A DNA stretch of 64,000 nt from Massilia sp. CF038 (GCF_900129765.1 NZ_FQWU01000001.1:868001-932000), one strand, 5' to 3'. Shown: positions 16,545 through 25,989, numbered from the stretch's first letter. Numbers and translations: made by a program. Notes: generated by a model from the letters alone, not told the origin.

Positions 16545-17327
16545 TTAGCGCGCAGTGACCAGCAGTTCACGCGTGCCCGGCTCGCGCTGGCGCACGAAGT
16601 TCAGGACCGATTCCACCGTCACCGTATCAATGCGGCCTGCCGCCCGGCGTGCAAACGGGTGATCATCAAATGAGATATTCGCACTGAACATACGCGCACC
16701 CAGTCGCTTGGTGGCCGGGATGTCAAGCGTGGTCGGTGTGTAGCCCGCAGCGCGCAGCCAGGCTTGCGCGCGCCCTCGATCTTGTACGCCCATGTCCGAC
16801 GTGCTGGCCGCGTAGGTCTCCAGCACCCACTGGTTCGAATTCTGATACTCGGTCGAGAACGGGTAGGCCAGCATGTTGTAACGCGCGTAGTGCATGCGGT
16901 TGGCCACATACGAACCAAGCACACCTGCAATGCGCGACTGGCTCTGCGCCGATGGAATCAGCACCACCGCTTCATAGCGGTACAAATCATCAAGGAAGAA
17001 GTTGGCCAGGCCCTGGTCGTACAGACCTGAACTGGCCGTGCCGCACTGGTTCAGCTCATGCACCACCAGCCACGTTCCCTTGGGATGGTCGCGCCACACA
17101 TACGCGGCATGCGAGTAGCGCAGGCCGTAGGCCGACAAGTCCTGTCCAACACGGCCGATAATGGCCACCTGCGCGCCGGATGCTTCCAGCGCCGCGCGGG
17201 TATTCTCGGCCAGCTTCATGCCACTGACAAAAGTCTGCACGCTGGTTTTTTTCACTTCGCAGTTGCGGCCCGCGTGGGCTGCATTCAGGCTGCAGGCGAG
17301 CAGCAGGAACATGATAAATCGGCGCAT
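16545..17327 (-). CDS. Exported DUF2145 family protein
   Basis: The 260-residue protein has a signal peptide (MRRFIMFLLLACSLNAAHA) and the DUF2145 pattern: GLRYSHAAYVWRDHPKGTW, VVHELNQCG, YRYEAVVLIP and RYNMLAYPFSTEYQNSNQWVLE. The conserved His, Cys and Asn are compatible with a papain/NlpC-like enzyme fold, but no activity is established. Its 3' end is duplicated downstream with a palindromic element. The start is two bases from the stop of the upstream small gene, so the two form an operon. Confidence 0.82.
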   Translation of the reverse strand: MRRFIMFLLLACSLNAAHAGRNCEVKKTSVQTFVSGMKLAENTRAALEASGAQVAIIGRVGQDLSAYGLRYSHAAYVWRDHPKGTWLVVHELNQCGTASSGLYDQGLANFFLDDLYRYEAVVLIPSAQSQSRIAGVLGSYVANRMHYARYNMLAYPFSTEYQNSNQWVLETYAASTSDMGVQDRGRAQAWLRAAGYTPTTLDIPATKRLGARMFSANISFDDHPFARRAAGRIDTVTVESVLNFVRQREPGTRELLVTAR

Positions 17328-17329
17328 GA

Positions 17330-17749
17330 TCAGTACCCCGGACCGTTATGACGCGCATGGTAGATCAACGATGCGCCGATCTCGGTGGGCACAAAGGCGA
17401 TCGCTTCGCCGGCCGCCACCAAAATGTAGCCGCTGGCAATCGTCACCACGCTGATAGCCGCGCCAGTGACCAGCAGCGAGCTGGCCGCAGCCTGGCCGGC
17501 CAGCCGGATCGAGGCGCGCGCTGCGTGCGATGCACCTTCCAGCACGATGATCACAGATTCGCCCACCACCTGCACGCTGGCGATGACGACGCCGCCCGAC
17601 GCAGCCACGGCGGACAGCGAGCCGCCCACCACCAGGGCGGACCCGGCCCCGATCAGGGCCGACGCGCCCGACAGATCGGTGCTGGGATTGGGCTCGGCCT
17701 GGGCGGTGGCCACAGTGCAGGCAAGGGCGAGGGCGATCAGCGATTTCAT
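17330..17749 (-). CDS. Small exported Gly/Ala/Val-rich protein, partner of DUF2145
   Basis: The 139-residue product has a signal peptide (to about residue 19) and then long weakly hydrophobic Ala/Val/Gly segments with glycine at helix-packing spacing. It ends in a short polar tail (ARHNGPGY). I do not recognise a family. Translational coupling to the DUF2145 gene suggests the two act together in the periplasm or outer envelope. Confidence 0.65.
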   Translation of the reverse strand: MKSLIALALACTVATAQAEPNPSTDLSGASALIGAGSALVVGGSLSAVAASGGVVIASVQVVGESVIIVLEGASHAARASIRLAGQAAASSLLVTGAAISVVTIASGYILVAAGEAIAFVPTEIGASLIYHARHNGPGY

Positions 17750-17891
17750 GGTGCATCCTTCATAGGCAGGCCGGGTTGGCAGGACGGATCATGTGCCTGA
17801 ATGCGACGCACCACAATTAAATGCACTACGGTATCGCTTTTACGGGCAAACAGTATTAAGATCTGCTACCGGAAGACAAAGGAACGCAGGC

Positions 17892-18626
17892 ATGCCACAC
17901 GCAATTACACTGGTCGACACCTTGAAGCGCTTGTTGAAAGCGCGGGGCATCACGTACGGCGAATTGGCCGCACGCATCGATATGTCGGAAGCGAGTGTCA
18001 AACGCATGTTTTCACAGAAAAACTTCACCTTGCAGCGGCTGGACGACATCCTCACCGCCAGCGGCATCGAGTTCGATGAGCTCAGCGCCGCCCAAAGCGA
18101 CCCCTCCCTGATCTCACAGCTGACGCTGGCCCAGGAACGCGAAATCATTGGCGATCCGCGCCTGCTGGTGGTGGCGGTATCGGCCATGAACCACATTGGC
18201 TTTGACGATATCGTGCGCTACTACGATATGAGCGAGCTGGAAGTGACCAAGTACCTGCTCCGGCTGGACAAAATCGGCTTCCTGGAACTGCTGCCAAACA
18301 ATCGCGTCAAGCTGCTGATCGCGCGCACCTTCGGCTGGATCGCCAATGGGCCGATCCAGACTTACTTCCGCCACGAGGCGGCAGCCGACTATCTCAATTC
18401 GCGCTTCGATGGCGAAGATGAGGTCATGCGCATGGTGAACGTGATGCTGTCCAAGCAGTCGGCCGCGGCGCTGCTCGAACGCCTCAAGCAGGTGGCGGCG
18501 GAATTCTCGCAGCAGCACCAGCACGAGACGCGCCTGCCGCTTGAACAAAAACACGCGATCAGCTTCATCGTTGCAGCGCGTCCCTGGGTGCCGCAGGCAT
18601 TCAAGACGCTGCAGCGCAAATCCTAA
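17892..18626 (+). CDS. XRE-family HTH transcriptional regulator
   Basis: The 244-residue protein has an N-terminal Cro/C1-type helix-turn-helix (residues about 8-60: TYGELAARIDMSEASVKRMF, then LQRLDDILTASGIEFDEL). A longer C-terminal region with MSELEVTKYLLRLDKIGFL resembles a second winged-helix unit. The ATG at 17892, after GGAACGCAGG, is chosen over a longer frame at 17793. It lies 30 bases before the MFS-acyltransferase gene on the same strand. Confidence 0.8.
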   Translation: MPHAITLVDTLKRLLKARGITYGELAARIDMSEASVKRMFSQKNFTLQRLDDILTASGIEFDELSAAQSDPSLISQLTLAQEREIIGDPRLLVVAVSAMNHIGFDDIVRYYDMSELEVTKYLLRLDKIGFLELLPNNRVKLLIARTFGWIANGPIQTYFRHEAAADYLNSRFDGEDEVMRMVNVMLSKQSAAALLERLKQVAAEFSQQHQHETRLPLEQKHAISFIVAARPWVPQAFKTLQRKS

Positions 18627-18656
18627 TTCCCATCCCTTACCCGCACCGAGACCCAC

Positions 18657-20543
18657 ATGAGCCAATCGAGCCAGTTTTCCCTGTTGAAGCAGCGCCGTTT
18701 TGCCCCGTTTTTCTGGACCCAGTTTTTGGGCGCGTTCAACGATAACGTGTTCAAGACGGCCTTCCTGGTGGTGCTGACCTTTGACGCTGCCAAATGGACC
18801 ACGCTTGATCCGTCCATGCTCACCAATCTGATTCCAGGCCTGTTCATCCTGCCGTATGTGTTCTTTTCTGCCACCGCCGGTCAGATCGCCGAGAAGGTCG
18901 AGAAGGGCCGCCTGGCGCGCATCGTCAAGCTGATCGAGATTGGTATCATGCTTGTCGCCGGCATTGGCTGGATGACCAAGTCGCTGCCGCTGCTGCTGGC
19001 GGCAGTGGTGGGCATGGGCGTGCACTCCACCTTGTTTGGCCCTGTCAAATACGCGTACCTGCCGCAGCACCTGAAGTCGGAAGAACTGGTCGGCGGCAAC
19101 GGCTTGATCGAGATGGGTACCTTTGTCGGCATTTTGCTTGGTCAGGTGCTGGGCGCCTGGCTGGTCAAGTTCGGTTCCGACGGTGCCACCCTGGTCGCTG
19201 GCGCCACGCTGCTGTTTGCTGTCGTCGGCCTGGTGGTCAGCCTGCGCATTCCCGCGTCGCCGGCGCCGGCGCCTGAATTGAAAATCAATCCAAACGTGTT
19301 TGCCGAGACCATGCGCAACCTGGCCTTCTCGCGTCAGAACCGTACGGTGTTCCTGTCGATGCTGGGGAACTCCTGGTTCTGGTTTTACGGCGCGATTATC
19401 CTGTCCCAGTTCCCGCTGTATGCCAAAACCTATCTGCACGGTGACGAGACTGTGTTCGTTGGCTTGCTGACGGTATTTTCGATTGGCGTTGGTGCCGGCT
19501 CGCTGCTGTGTGAAAAGCTCTCCGGTCACAAGGTGGAAATCGGCCTGGTGCCATTTGGTGCGATCGGCCTGTCGGTGTTTGGCGCCGAGCTGTATTTCGC
19601 CAGCGTCGCTTACACCAGCACGGCCCAGCTGACGCTGGCCACCATGGCCAGTACGCCGGGCATGGCACGCATCTTGATCGACATCGCGCTGCTGGGGGTA
19701 TTTGGCGGCTTGTTCATCGTGCCGCTGTTCGCCCTGATCCAGACCCGCTGCGAGCCGACCCACCTGTCGCGCACCATTGGCGGCATGAATATTTTGAATG
19801 CGCTGTTCATGATTGTCGCTGCCGGGGTGGCCATGGTCATGCACAAGCTGGGCTTCAGCATTCCCGAGATGTTCCTGGCCACGGCGGTCTTGAACGCGAT
19901 TGTCGCGTTGTACATCTTCTCGCTGGTGCCTGAATTCCTGATGCGCTTCCTGGCCTGGATGCTGATCCATACCATTCACCGCGTCAAAACGGTCGATGTT
20001 GATCGGATTCCGGACGAAGGCCCCGCTGTCCTGGTCTGCAACCATGTCAGCTATGTCGACGCGCTGGTGATTGGCGCCGCCAGCCCGCGCCCGATCCGTT
20101 TCGTGATGGATCACCGTATCTTCAAGACCCCGTTCATGGGCTGGATCTTCCGCACCGCGCGTGCCATCCCGATCGCCTCGGCCAAGGAAGACCAATGGAC
20201 CATGGAGAAGGCCTACATTGAAATTGCCAAGGCCCTGCACGAGGGTGAGCTGGTGTGCATTTTCCCGGAAGGGAAGCTGACCAGCACGGGCGAAATGAAC
20301 GAGTTCCGCGGCGGCGTGGCCAAGATCCTCGAACGCAGCAAGGTGCCAGTGATTCCGATGGCACTGCGCGGCTTGTGGGGCAGCCTGCTCACGCGCGACA
20401 AGGCCAATCTGTTCGAGCGCTCATTTGCGCGCGGTCCGCGCTCGCAACTGGCGCTGGCGGTCGGCCTGCCCGTGCCGCCGCAGGAAGCCACGCCCGAATA
20501 CCTGCATCAGCAAGTGCTGTCTTTACGCGGAGACTGGAAGTAG
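18657..20543 (+). CDS. MFS transporter fused to a PlsC-type acyltransferase (lysophospholipid repair)
   Basis: Residues about 1-410 form a 12-helix MFS carrier (FFWTQFLGAFNDNVFKTAF at the start, as in LplT). Residues about 430-628 form a 1-acylglycerolphosphate acyltransferase with NHVSYVDALVIG (the HX4D box) and FPEGKLTSTGEM (the FPEG box). Known relatives flip lysophospholipid inward and re-acylate it. The acyl-ACP synthetase domain found in E. coli Aas is missing, so fatty acid would have to come as acyl-ACP or acyl-CoA. The fusion of both steps in one protein supports a lysolipid recycling role. Confidence 0.88.
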   Translation: MSQSSQFSLLKQRRFAPFFWTQFLGAFNDNVFKTAFLVVLTFDAAKWTTLDPSMLTNLIPGLFILPYVFFSATAGQIAEKVEKGRLARIVKLIEIGIMLVAGIGWMTKSLPLLLAAVVGMGVHSTLFGPVKYAYLPQHLKSEELVGGNGLIEMGTFVGILLGQVLGAWLVKFGSDGATLVAGATLLFAVVGLVVSLRIPASPAPAPELKINPNVFAETMRNLAFSRQNRTVFLSMLGNSWFWFYGAIILSQFPLYAKTYLHGDETVFVGLLTVFSIGVGAGSLLCEKLSGHKVEIGLVPFGAIGLSVFGAELYFASVAYTSTAQLTLATMASTPGMARILIDIALLGVFGGLFIVPLFALIQTRCEPTHLSRTIGGMNILNALFMIVAAGVAMVMHKLGFSIPEMFLATAVLNAIVALYIFSLVPEFLMRFLAWMLIHTIHRVKTVDVDRIPDEGPAVLVCNHVSYVDALVIGAASPRPIRFVMDHRIFKTPFMGWIFRTARAIPIASAKEDQWTMEKAYIEIAKALHEGELVCIFPEGKLTSTGEMNEFRGGVAKILERSKVPVIPMALRGLWGSLLTRDKANLFERSFARGPRSQLALAVGLPVPPQEATPEYLHQQVLSLRGDWK

Positions 20544-20635
20544 GCAAGTGCAGCGGCTGCGGGTGCAAAAATCGACTATGATGGCCTTCCCGTTTGCCCG
20601 GAAATCCACCGTCCCATGAATTGCCCCGTGCCGCC

Positions 20636-22849
20636 ATGAAGATCCGTACCTATCTTGCGTTGATGGTGGCGGCGATTCTGATCCCGGTGATCCTGTTCTC
20701 GACCATTTCGCTGAACATGCTGCTCAAGTCCGAGCGCGATGCCGCGCTCAAGGGCGTGCGTGAAACCGCGCGCATTTCGCTGGTCAGCATCGACCGCGAA
20801 CTGACCAATACCGAATCAGCGCTGCGCATGCTGGCCAACTCGCCGTATCTCGCCAGTGGCGACATGGCCGGCTTTTACCAGCAGGCCCATTTTGCCGACC
20901 GTCCCGGCACCACCTGGACCGCGCTGTTGAATGACAAGGGCGAGCTGCTGATGAACACGGCCGTGCCTTTTGGTACGCCCATGCCACCGGGCGATGGCGC
21001 AGCGCGCGTCGCGCAGGTGCTCGCCAGCGGCAAACCGCAAGTGTCGAACCTGATTCGCGGCGTTGTGACCCAGGCCCTGCTGGTGGTGGTCGATCTGCCT
21101 GTTAAAACACCGGACGGCACCCGCTACGTCATTTCCCAAGGTTTCAAGATCCAGCATTTCAATGGCGTACTCAGAAATGTGAATGCGCCCAGCGGCTGGC
21201 TGGCCGGCGTGTTTGACCGCAATGGCATCACCATCGCCCATACCCACGGCAAGGACGGTGAGGCGCCGGGGGACGCCCAGCCGGATTTGCGCGACGCGAT
21301 CCGCAGCAAGACCGTCGGCGTCATCCGCAACGCCAGCGAAGACCGATTGAAGCTGTACACGGTGCTGGAACGCTCGGCGCTGTCCGGCTGGACGGTCGCA
21401 GTCGGCGTGCCGGAAGCGGAAATCGAATCGGCTGCACGCCAGGCCTTGATGGTGTCGATGTTCGGCTTGCTGGCGGCAGTGGCTTGCGCTGCCGGTGCGG
21501 CGCTGTTTTTCGCGCGCCGGCTGTCGCATTCGATTGCCCAGGCTGCGCGCTCGGCGCATGCGCTTGAACACGACCAGGAACTGGGGCCGTCCGAAGTCTC
21601 GGGCGTGATCGAGGTCGATGAAGTGCAGGACGCGATTGTGGCCGCGGCTGCCGTGGTGCGCATGGAAAAAGCATCACGCCAGGTGGCCGAAGAAGAGCGC
21701 GAAATTCTGTTCGAACGGGAGCATCAGGCGCGCACCGTGGCCGAGCAGCAGAATCGGGCCAAGGATGAATTTCTGGCGATGCTGGGCCACGAGTTGCGCA
21801 ACCCGCTGGCTGCCATCGTCAATGCCACCGGCGTGATGGCCCATAGCGCCGGCGGGGCCGAGGCAAACGCGCGCGCACGCGACATCATCGCGCGCCAGAG
21901 TGGACACCTGACGCGCATCATCGACGATCTGCTCGACATGGGGCGCGTCCACTCCGGCAAAATTCTGCTCGAGCGGCGCGCCTTGCGTCTCGACGCGGCG
22001 GTGGACAACTACATGGCGGCAGTGACCGAGTCCGAGCGCGGCGGGCGGCACGCAATCAGCGTCGCCTCCGAGCCGGTCTGGGTTGACGCCGATCCGACCC
22101 GCCTTGAGCAAATCATCGCCAACCTGATCGACAATGCACTCAAGTACACGCCCCCTGGCGGCAGCATCAACGTCGCGGTGCGTATCGAAGGGGCCGAGGC
22201 AGTGCTGGCCGTGGCCGACTCGGGGATCGGCATTTCGCAGGAGCTGATGCCGTTTGTGTTTGACCTGTTTGTGCAGGGCACGCGTACGCTGGACCGGGCC
22301 CAGGGCGGGCTTGGTGTCGGGCTGGCGCTGGTGCGGCAACTGGCCTTGATGCATGGCGGGCGCGTGACCGTGTACAGCCAGGGAACGGGGCAGGGCAGCT
22401 GCTTCGAACTGCGCCTGCCGGCCGTTGCCGCGCCGCCGGCACAGGAACCCGCCGTGTCACCGGCGGCCGGCGCGCGCCAGCATGTGCTGCTGATCGAAGA
22501 TAACGAGGACGGCCGCGAAATGATGGTCTTGATGCTCGAATCGAATGCTTACCAGGTATCCAGCGCCGCTGATGGGTATGACGGCTTGCGTCAGGCCTTG
22601 GCCGTGCAGCCGGATGTGGCGCTGGTCGATATCGGCTTGCCTGGCATTGACGGCTACGAGGTGGCGCGCCGGATGCGGGCCGACCCGGCCACGCGTGCAG
22701 TACGGCTGGTGGCCCTGACTGGCTACGGGCAGGAAAACGACCGTGCCACTGCACTCGATGCGGGGTTTGACGCGCATCTGGTCAAGCCGGTGGAAATGGC
22801 ACGCCTGGTGCGCGTGCTGGAAGAGCTGGCGCCTTCTAAAGCCAGCTAG
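20636..22849 (+). CDS. Cache-domain hybrid sensor histidine kinase/response regulator
   Basis: The ATG at 20636 (MKIRTYLALMVAAILIPVIL) is chosen over a TTG 14 codons upstream, giving 737 residues. Order: TM helix, periplasmic Cache-like sensor (about residues 30-265), TM helix with AVACAAGAALFFARRLS, coiled linker, HisKA box (DEFLAMLGHELRNPLAAIV), HATPase with NLIDNALKYTPPGG and GLGVGLALVRQL, and a C-terminal receiver with the phosphoacceptor in VALVDIGLPGIDGYE. The ligand is unknown. Its stop overlaps the convergent kinase gene by four bases. Confidence 0.9.
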   Translation: MKIRTYLALMVAAILIPVILFSTISLNMLLKSERDAALKGVRETARISLVSIDRELTNTESALRMLANSPYLASGDMAGFYQQAHFADRPGTTWTALLNDKGELLMNTAVPFGTPMPPGDGAARVAQVLASGKPQVSNLIRGVVTQALLVVVDLPVKTPDGTRYVISQGFKIQHFNGVLRNVNAPSGWLAGVFDRNGITIAHTHGKDGEAPGDAQPDLRDAIRSKTVGVIRNASEDRLKLYTVLERSALSGWTVAVGVPEAEIESAARQALMVSMFGLLAAVACAAGAALFFARRLSHSIAQAARSAHALEHDQELGPSEVSGVIEVDEVQDAIVAAAAVVRMEKASRQVAEEEREILFEREHQARTVAEQQNRAKDEFLAMLGHELRNPLAAIVNATGVMAHSAGGAEANARARDIIARQSGHLTRIIDDLLDMGRVHSGKILLERRALRLDAAVDNYMAAVTESERGGRHAISVASEPVWVDADPTRLEQIIANLIDNALKYTPPGGSINVAVRIEGAEAVLAVADSGIGISQELMPFVFDLFVQGTRTLDRAQGGLGVGLALVRQLALMHGGRVTVYSQGTGQGSCFELRLPAVAAPPAQEPAVSPAAGARQHVLLIEDNEDGREMMVLMLESNAYQVSSAADGYDGLRQALAVQPDVALVDIGLPGIDGYEVARRMRADPATRAVRLVALTGYGQENDRATALDAGFDAHLVKPVEMARLVRVLEELAPSKAS

Positions 22850-24378
22850 ACCACGCGCCGCAGCAATGGCTGGCGCTTCAGGCGCCCGTCGGCCAGGCGT
22901 TTGATCTCGTCGAAATTGACCGGTTTAATCAAGTGATGGTCGAAGCCTGCCTCAATCGTGCGCTGGCGCGCGTCGCTCTGGCCCCAGCCTGTCAGGGCGA
23001 TCATCAATACGTCTTTCGACCCAGGCTTTTTGCGGATGCGGCGCGCAGCTTCGTAGCCGTCCATGCTGGGCATGCCCAGGTCCATGACGATCATGTCGGG
23101 CATGGCTTGTTCTACCGCCTGCACCGCTTCAAAGCCATCGTAGGCGGTGGCGACGTTACAGTTTTCCATTTCAAACAAGGCTTGCAGCGAATCGGCGGCG
23201 TCACGATTGTCGTCCACCACCAGTATCTTGGGCCGCTGGTCGCTCTGGCCGATACTGGTTTCACTTTGCGGCTGCTGGTCCGGCCTTGTTTGTGAGACCA
23301 CCGGCAGCGTCACTGCGAATTCGCTGCCTTTGCCCAGTCCCTCGCTGCTGGCGATGACGCTGCCGCCATGCATTTCGGCGAACTGGCGTGCCAGCGACAA
23401 ACCGATCCCGAGACCGCTGGCAATCTGGCCTGAGGGCGGACGGCTTTGTTCGAACATGGCAAAGATACGCCCCAGCGCGGCTGCTTCCAGGCCAATGCCA
23501 GTGTCGCGGATATAGATTTTCAGCGTGTCGCCATCGACCGTGGCGCGCACGCTGATGTAGCCTTCCGGCGGCGTGAACTTGACGGCGTTCGATAAAATAT
23601 TGGCGACGATCTGGACCACGCGCGCATAGTCGGCGTAAAGCACGATCTCCTCTTCCGGCAGCGCGAAATCAATCTTCACGCGGCGTGCAGCGGCTGGCGC
23701 GGTGCAAAGTTCGGTCACGTGGCCCATCACGGCGGCAAAGGTGGTGAAGTCGCGCTGCAACTCGATCTTGCCGCTGTTGATGCGCGCCACGTCGAGCAGA
23801 TCGTCCACCAGCCGGGTCAGGTGGGTAACCTGGCGCTCGATCACATCGGTCACTTTTTTGACGGGCGCCTGGTCCGGATACAGGTGCGCCAGCACCCCCA
23901 TCGAGGTGCGAATCGGCGCCAGCGGATTGCGCAGTTCGTGCCCCAGGCTGGCCAGGAATTCATCCTTGCGGCGATCGGTCTCGCGCACCTGGTACTGCTT
24001 TTCACGCGCACGCAGCACCGACTGCAGCGACGTGATCAGGGTCAGGGTACGCACTGGGCGCTCCAGCAAGGTGACATTGCCCAGCACCGCGATCGCCTGG
24101 CGCACGCTCAGCGAGTCCGGCCCGCGGTTGGTCAGCAGCACAATGGGCAGATCCGACCAGGCAGGCTGACGCTGTACGCATTCGCCCAGCACCTTCAGTC
24201 CTCCGCTCGACAGCGCTTCTTCCACTGTCAGCACGGCGCCCACGCCGATCAACAGTTCGGCGGCCAGATGGGTCGATGTTTCGGTGATCAGATTATCGAC
24301 CCCTGCCATCGACAGCAGCTTGGCCGCCAGCACGGCATCCTGACCGCTGGGCGCATAAATGAGGACACGTTTTTCCAT
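22846..24378 (-). CDS. Histidine kinase with degenerate N-terminal receiver and C-terminal receiver
   Basis: The 510-residue cytoplasmic protein begins with a receiver-like domain (about residues 1-125). It keeps the fold (MEKRVLIYAPSGQDAVLAA, LPIVLLTNRGPD) but has no Asp at the phosphorylation position (GVGAVLTVEEAL), so it is a pseudo-receiver. HisKA follows (DEFLASLGHELRNPLAPIR), then HATPase (NILSNAVKFTPPEG, GLGIGLSLARQF) and a genuine receiver with MIVMDLGMPSMDGYE. It lies six bases downstream of the KaiC-like gene. The pair resembles KaiC-output kinase modules seen in other bacteria. Confidence 0.88.
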   Translation of the reverse strand: MEKRVLIYAPSGQDAVLAAKLLSMAGVDNLITETSTHLAAELLIGVGAVLTVEEALSSGGLKVLGECVQRQPAWSDLPIVLLTNRGPDSLSVRQAIAVLGNVTLLERPVRTLTLITSLQSVLRAREKQYQVRETDRRKDEFLASLGHELRNPLAPIRTSMGVLAHLYPDQAPVKKVTDVIERQVTHLTRLVDDLLDVARINSGKIELQRDFTTFAAVMGHVTELCTAPAAARRVKIDFALPEEEIVLYADYARVVQIVANILSNAVKFTPPEGYISVRATVDGDTLKIYIRDTGIGLEAAALGRIFAMFEQSRPPSGQIASGLGIGLSLARQFAEMHGGSVIASSEGLGKGSEFAVTLPVVSQTRPDQQPQSETSIGQSDQRPKILVVDDNRDAADSLQALFEMENCNVATAYDGFEAVQAVEQAMPDMIVMDLGMPSMDGYEAARRIRKKPGSKDVLMIALTGWGQSDARQRTIEAGFDHHLIKPVNFDEIKRLADGRLKRQPLLRRVV

Positions 24379-24384
24379 GACTGT

Positions 24385-25884
24385 CTAGGTCTCCTCGTCG
24401 AACAGGACATGGCACTGGTTTTCGTCGAACGTCGGCACGCCGGTCAGAATGCCATGGAAATTCGTCAGTACATCGCCTACCTTGATGCCCGCGCTGCTCA
24501 TCGAGAACAGCCGAATGCTGCGCTCGTGCAAACCGACCCGTTTCTTGAAAACGGAGATCGCCTGGCGCACCTTGCCGCGCGCTTCGAAGTAGCGCAGCAT
24601 GATGACGCTGTCGGCGATGTAGCTGGCGTCGACGGTGGTCGACATGGAGCCGCCAATCACCCCCGGCTGCACGCCAACCAGAATGGTCACCACGCCACGC
24701 TGGCCCAGATAGGTCAGCAGCTCGTGCATATGGGTGGTCAGGAAGCGCTCGTCTGGCATCGCTTTCAAATAGCCATTCAGACTGTCGATCACAATCACGC
24801 GGGCGCCGCGGCGCTCGGCATCGGTGACCGCCTGCATGAATTCGCCCGGTGCCATTTCGGCCGGGTCGACCTGCTGGATTGTCAGCAGGCCCCTGTCAAT
24901 CGACGGCTGCAGATCCAGCCCCAGCCCGGCAGAGCGCAGCATCAGGTTGTTGCTCGCTTCCTCGAACAGGAACATGGCCGCTTTTTCGCCACGCTGGTTG
25001 GCCGCATACACATACTGGGCACACAGCGACGACTTGCCGGTGCCGGGCGGCCCGGAGATGAGCGTGCTGGTGCCTTCGTCCAGGCCGCCCCCGGTGAGCG
25101 CATCGAGTGCAGCAATGCCGCTCGAGAGCTGTTTGCGTGTGGCGCTCACGCGCGTGTAGGCGGCAATCAGGCGTGGATAGACCTGCAGGCCGCCAGTGAC
25201 GATTTTATAGTCGTGCGAGCCACCCCGAAACGCGATGCCGCGGTATTTGACAATGCGCACGCGGCGCCGCTCGGAGCCGTAATCCTGGTTGATCAGTTCA
25301 AGCGTGATGACGCCGTGCGCCACGCTGCGCACCTGCAAGTCGCCCGACAGCGCCGTGCGGTCGTCCAGGAACAGGGTGGTGCAGCCTTTGCCGGACAAGT
25401 ACTGCTTGAGCGCGAGCACCTGGCGCCGGTAACGTAGCGGGCTTTCCGCCAATAGCTGCAGCTCTGACAGCGAATCGAGCACTACCCGCGAAGGTTTGTA
25501 TTTTTCGATTGCATCGAGAATGCGCTGGGTCGTCATGCCCATCTCGATTTCGGATGGATGGAAGATCGTGAATTGCTGATCGGGGTGCAGGATTTCCTCG
25601 TTCGGGATGATGTCCTCGACCTGGATCCCATCCATGGACCAGCCATGCGACTGCGCTACGGCTTTCAGTTCGACCCGCGTTTCCGCCAGCGTGATGTAAA
25701 TGACGGATTCGCCGCGGCGCACCCCCTCATTTAAAAACTGCAGGGCCAGCGTGGTCTTGCCGGTGCCAGGTTCGCCTTCGATCAGGAACAGGCGGTCGCT
25801 GGTCAGGCCGCCGCCAAGAATCTCGTCGAGGCCCTTGACGCCAGTCGACAGGAAACGGTTGGTGTCAGTATTTTGTGTATCCAT
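24385..25884 (-). CDS. KaiC-like tandem RecA-fold ATPase
   Basis: The protein has two KaiC domains. Domain 1 has Walker A EGEPGTGKTTLALQFL and VVLDSLSEL; domain 2 has SGPPGTGKSSLCAQYV, VIVIDSLNGYL and the KaiC-type MSTTVDASYIADSVIMLRYF region. The length (~499 residues) matches KaiC. No kaiA or kaiB is adjacent, so a clock role is not implied. Such proteins in heterotrophs often pair with histidine kinases, as here (six-base gap). The second ATG at 25884 has a GGGGGG stretch upstream and is preferred; an ATG at 25896 is possible. Confidence 0.88.
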   Translation of the reverse strand: MDTQNTDTNRFLSTGVKGLDEILGGGLTSDRLFLIEGEPGTGKTTLALQFLNEGVRRGESVIYITLAETRVELKAVAQSHGWSMDGIQVEDIIPNEEILHPDQQFTIFHPSEIEMGMTTQRILDAIEKYKPSRVVLDSLSELQLLAESPLRYRRQVLALKQYLSGKGCTTLFLDDRTALSGDLQVRSVAHGVITLELINQDYGSERRRVRIVKYRGIAFRGGSHDYKIVTGGLQVYPRLIAAYTRVSATRKQLSSGIAALDALTGGGLDEGTSTLISGPPGTGKSSLCAQYVYAANQRGEKAAMFLFEEASNNLMLRSAGLGLDLQPSIDRGLLTIQQVDPAEMAPGEFMQAVTDAERRGARVIVIDSLNGYLKAMPDERFLTTHMHELLTYLGQRGVVTILVGVQPGVIGGSMSTTVDASYIADSVIMLRYFEARGKVRQAISVFKKRVGLHERSIRLFSMSSAGIKVGDVLTNFHGILTGVPTFDENQCHVLFDEET

Positions 25885-25923
25885 GGAACCCCCCATCAGC
25901 GTGGGTTAATTTGATCAGATGCA

Positions 25924-25941
25924 ACTATTTAACTAAATAGT
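25924..25941. promoter_or_regulatory. Palindrome in the divergent KaiC-like/eCIS control region (1)
   Basis: ACTATTTA-AC-TAAATAGT has perfect 8-bp arms, about 40 bases upstream of the KaiC-like start. It is a candidate operator for that operon. A GTACT at 25956 also pairs with the AGTAC overlapping its right end. Confidence 0.45.
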
Positions 25942-25974
25942 ACCTGAATGTCCCAGTACTCGATGTTCATTAGC

Positions 25975-25989
25975 GTAGTTCGAAACTAC
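25975..25989. promoter_or_regulatory. Palindrome in the divergent KaiC-like/eCIS control region (2)
   Basis: GTAGTT-CGA-AACTAC has perfect 6-bp arms with a three-base centre. It lies between the KaiC-like start and the FNR-type box of the eCIS operon. Confidence 0.35.

Larger units (their letters stand above)
16278..16590. repeat. Tandem duplication of a palindromic element plus the 3' end of the DUF2145 gene
   Basis: Two direct copies (about 16278-16440 and 16441-16590) each contain an inverted-repeat element followed, on the minus strand, by the end of the DUF2145 gene. The stranded copy at 16397-16435 would encode ARPGKGVTAR-stop, against EPGTRELLVTAR-stop in the intact gene, with about nine bases lost. 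The second copy is continuous with the gene. The structure mirrors the one at 3.75-4.15 kb, where the 5' end of a gene was duplicated. Confidence 0.75.
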
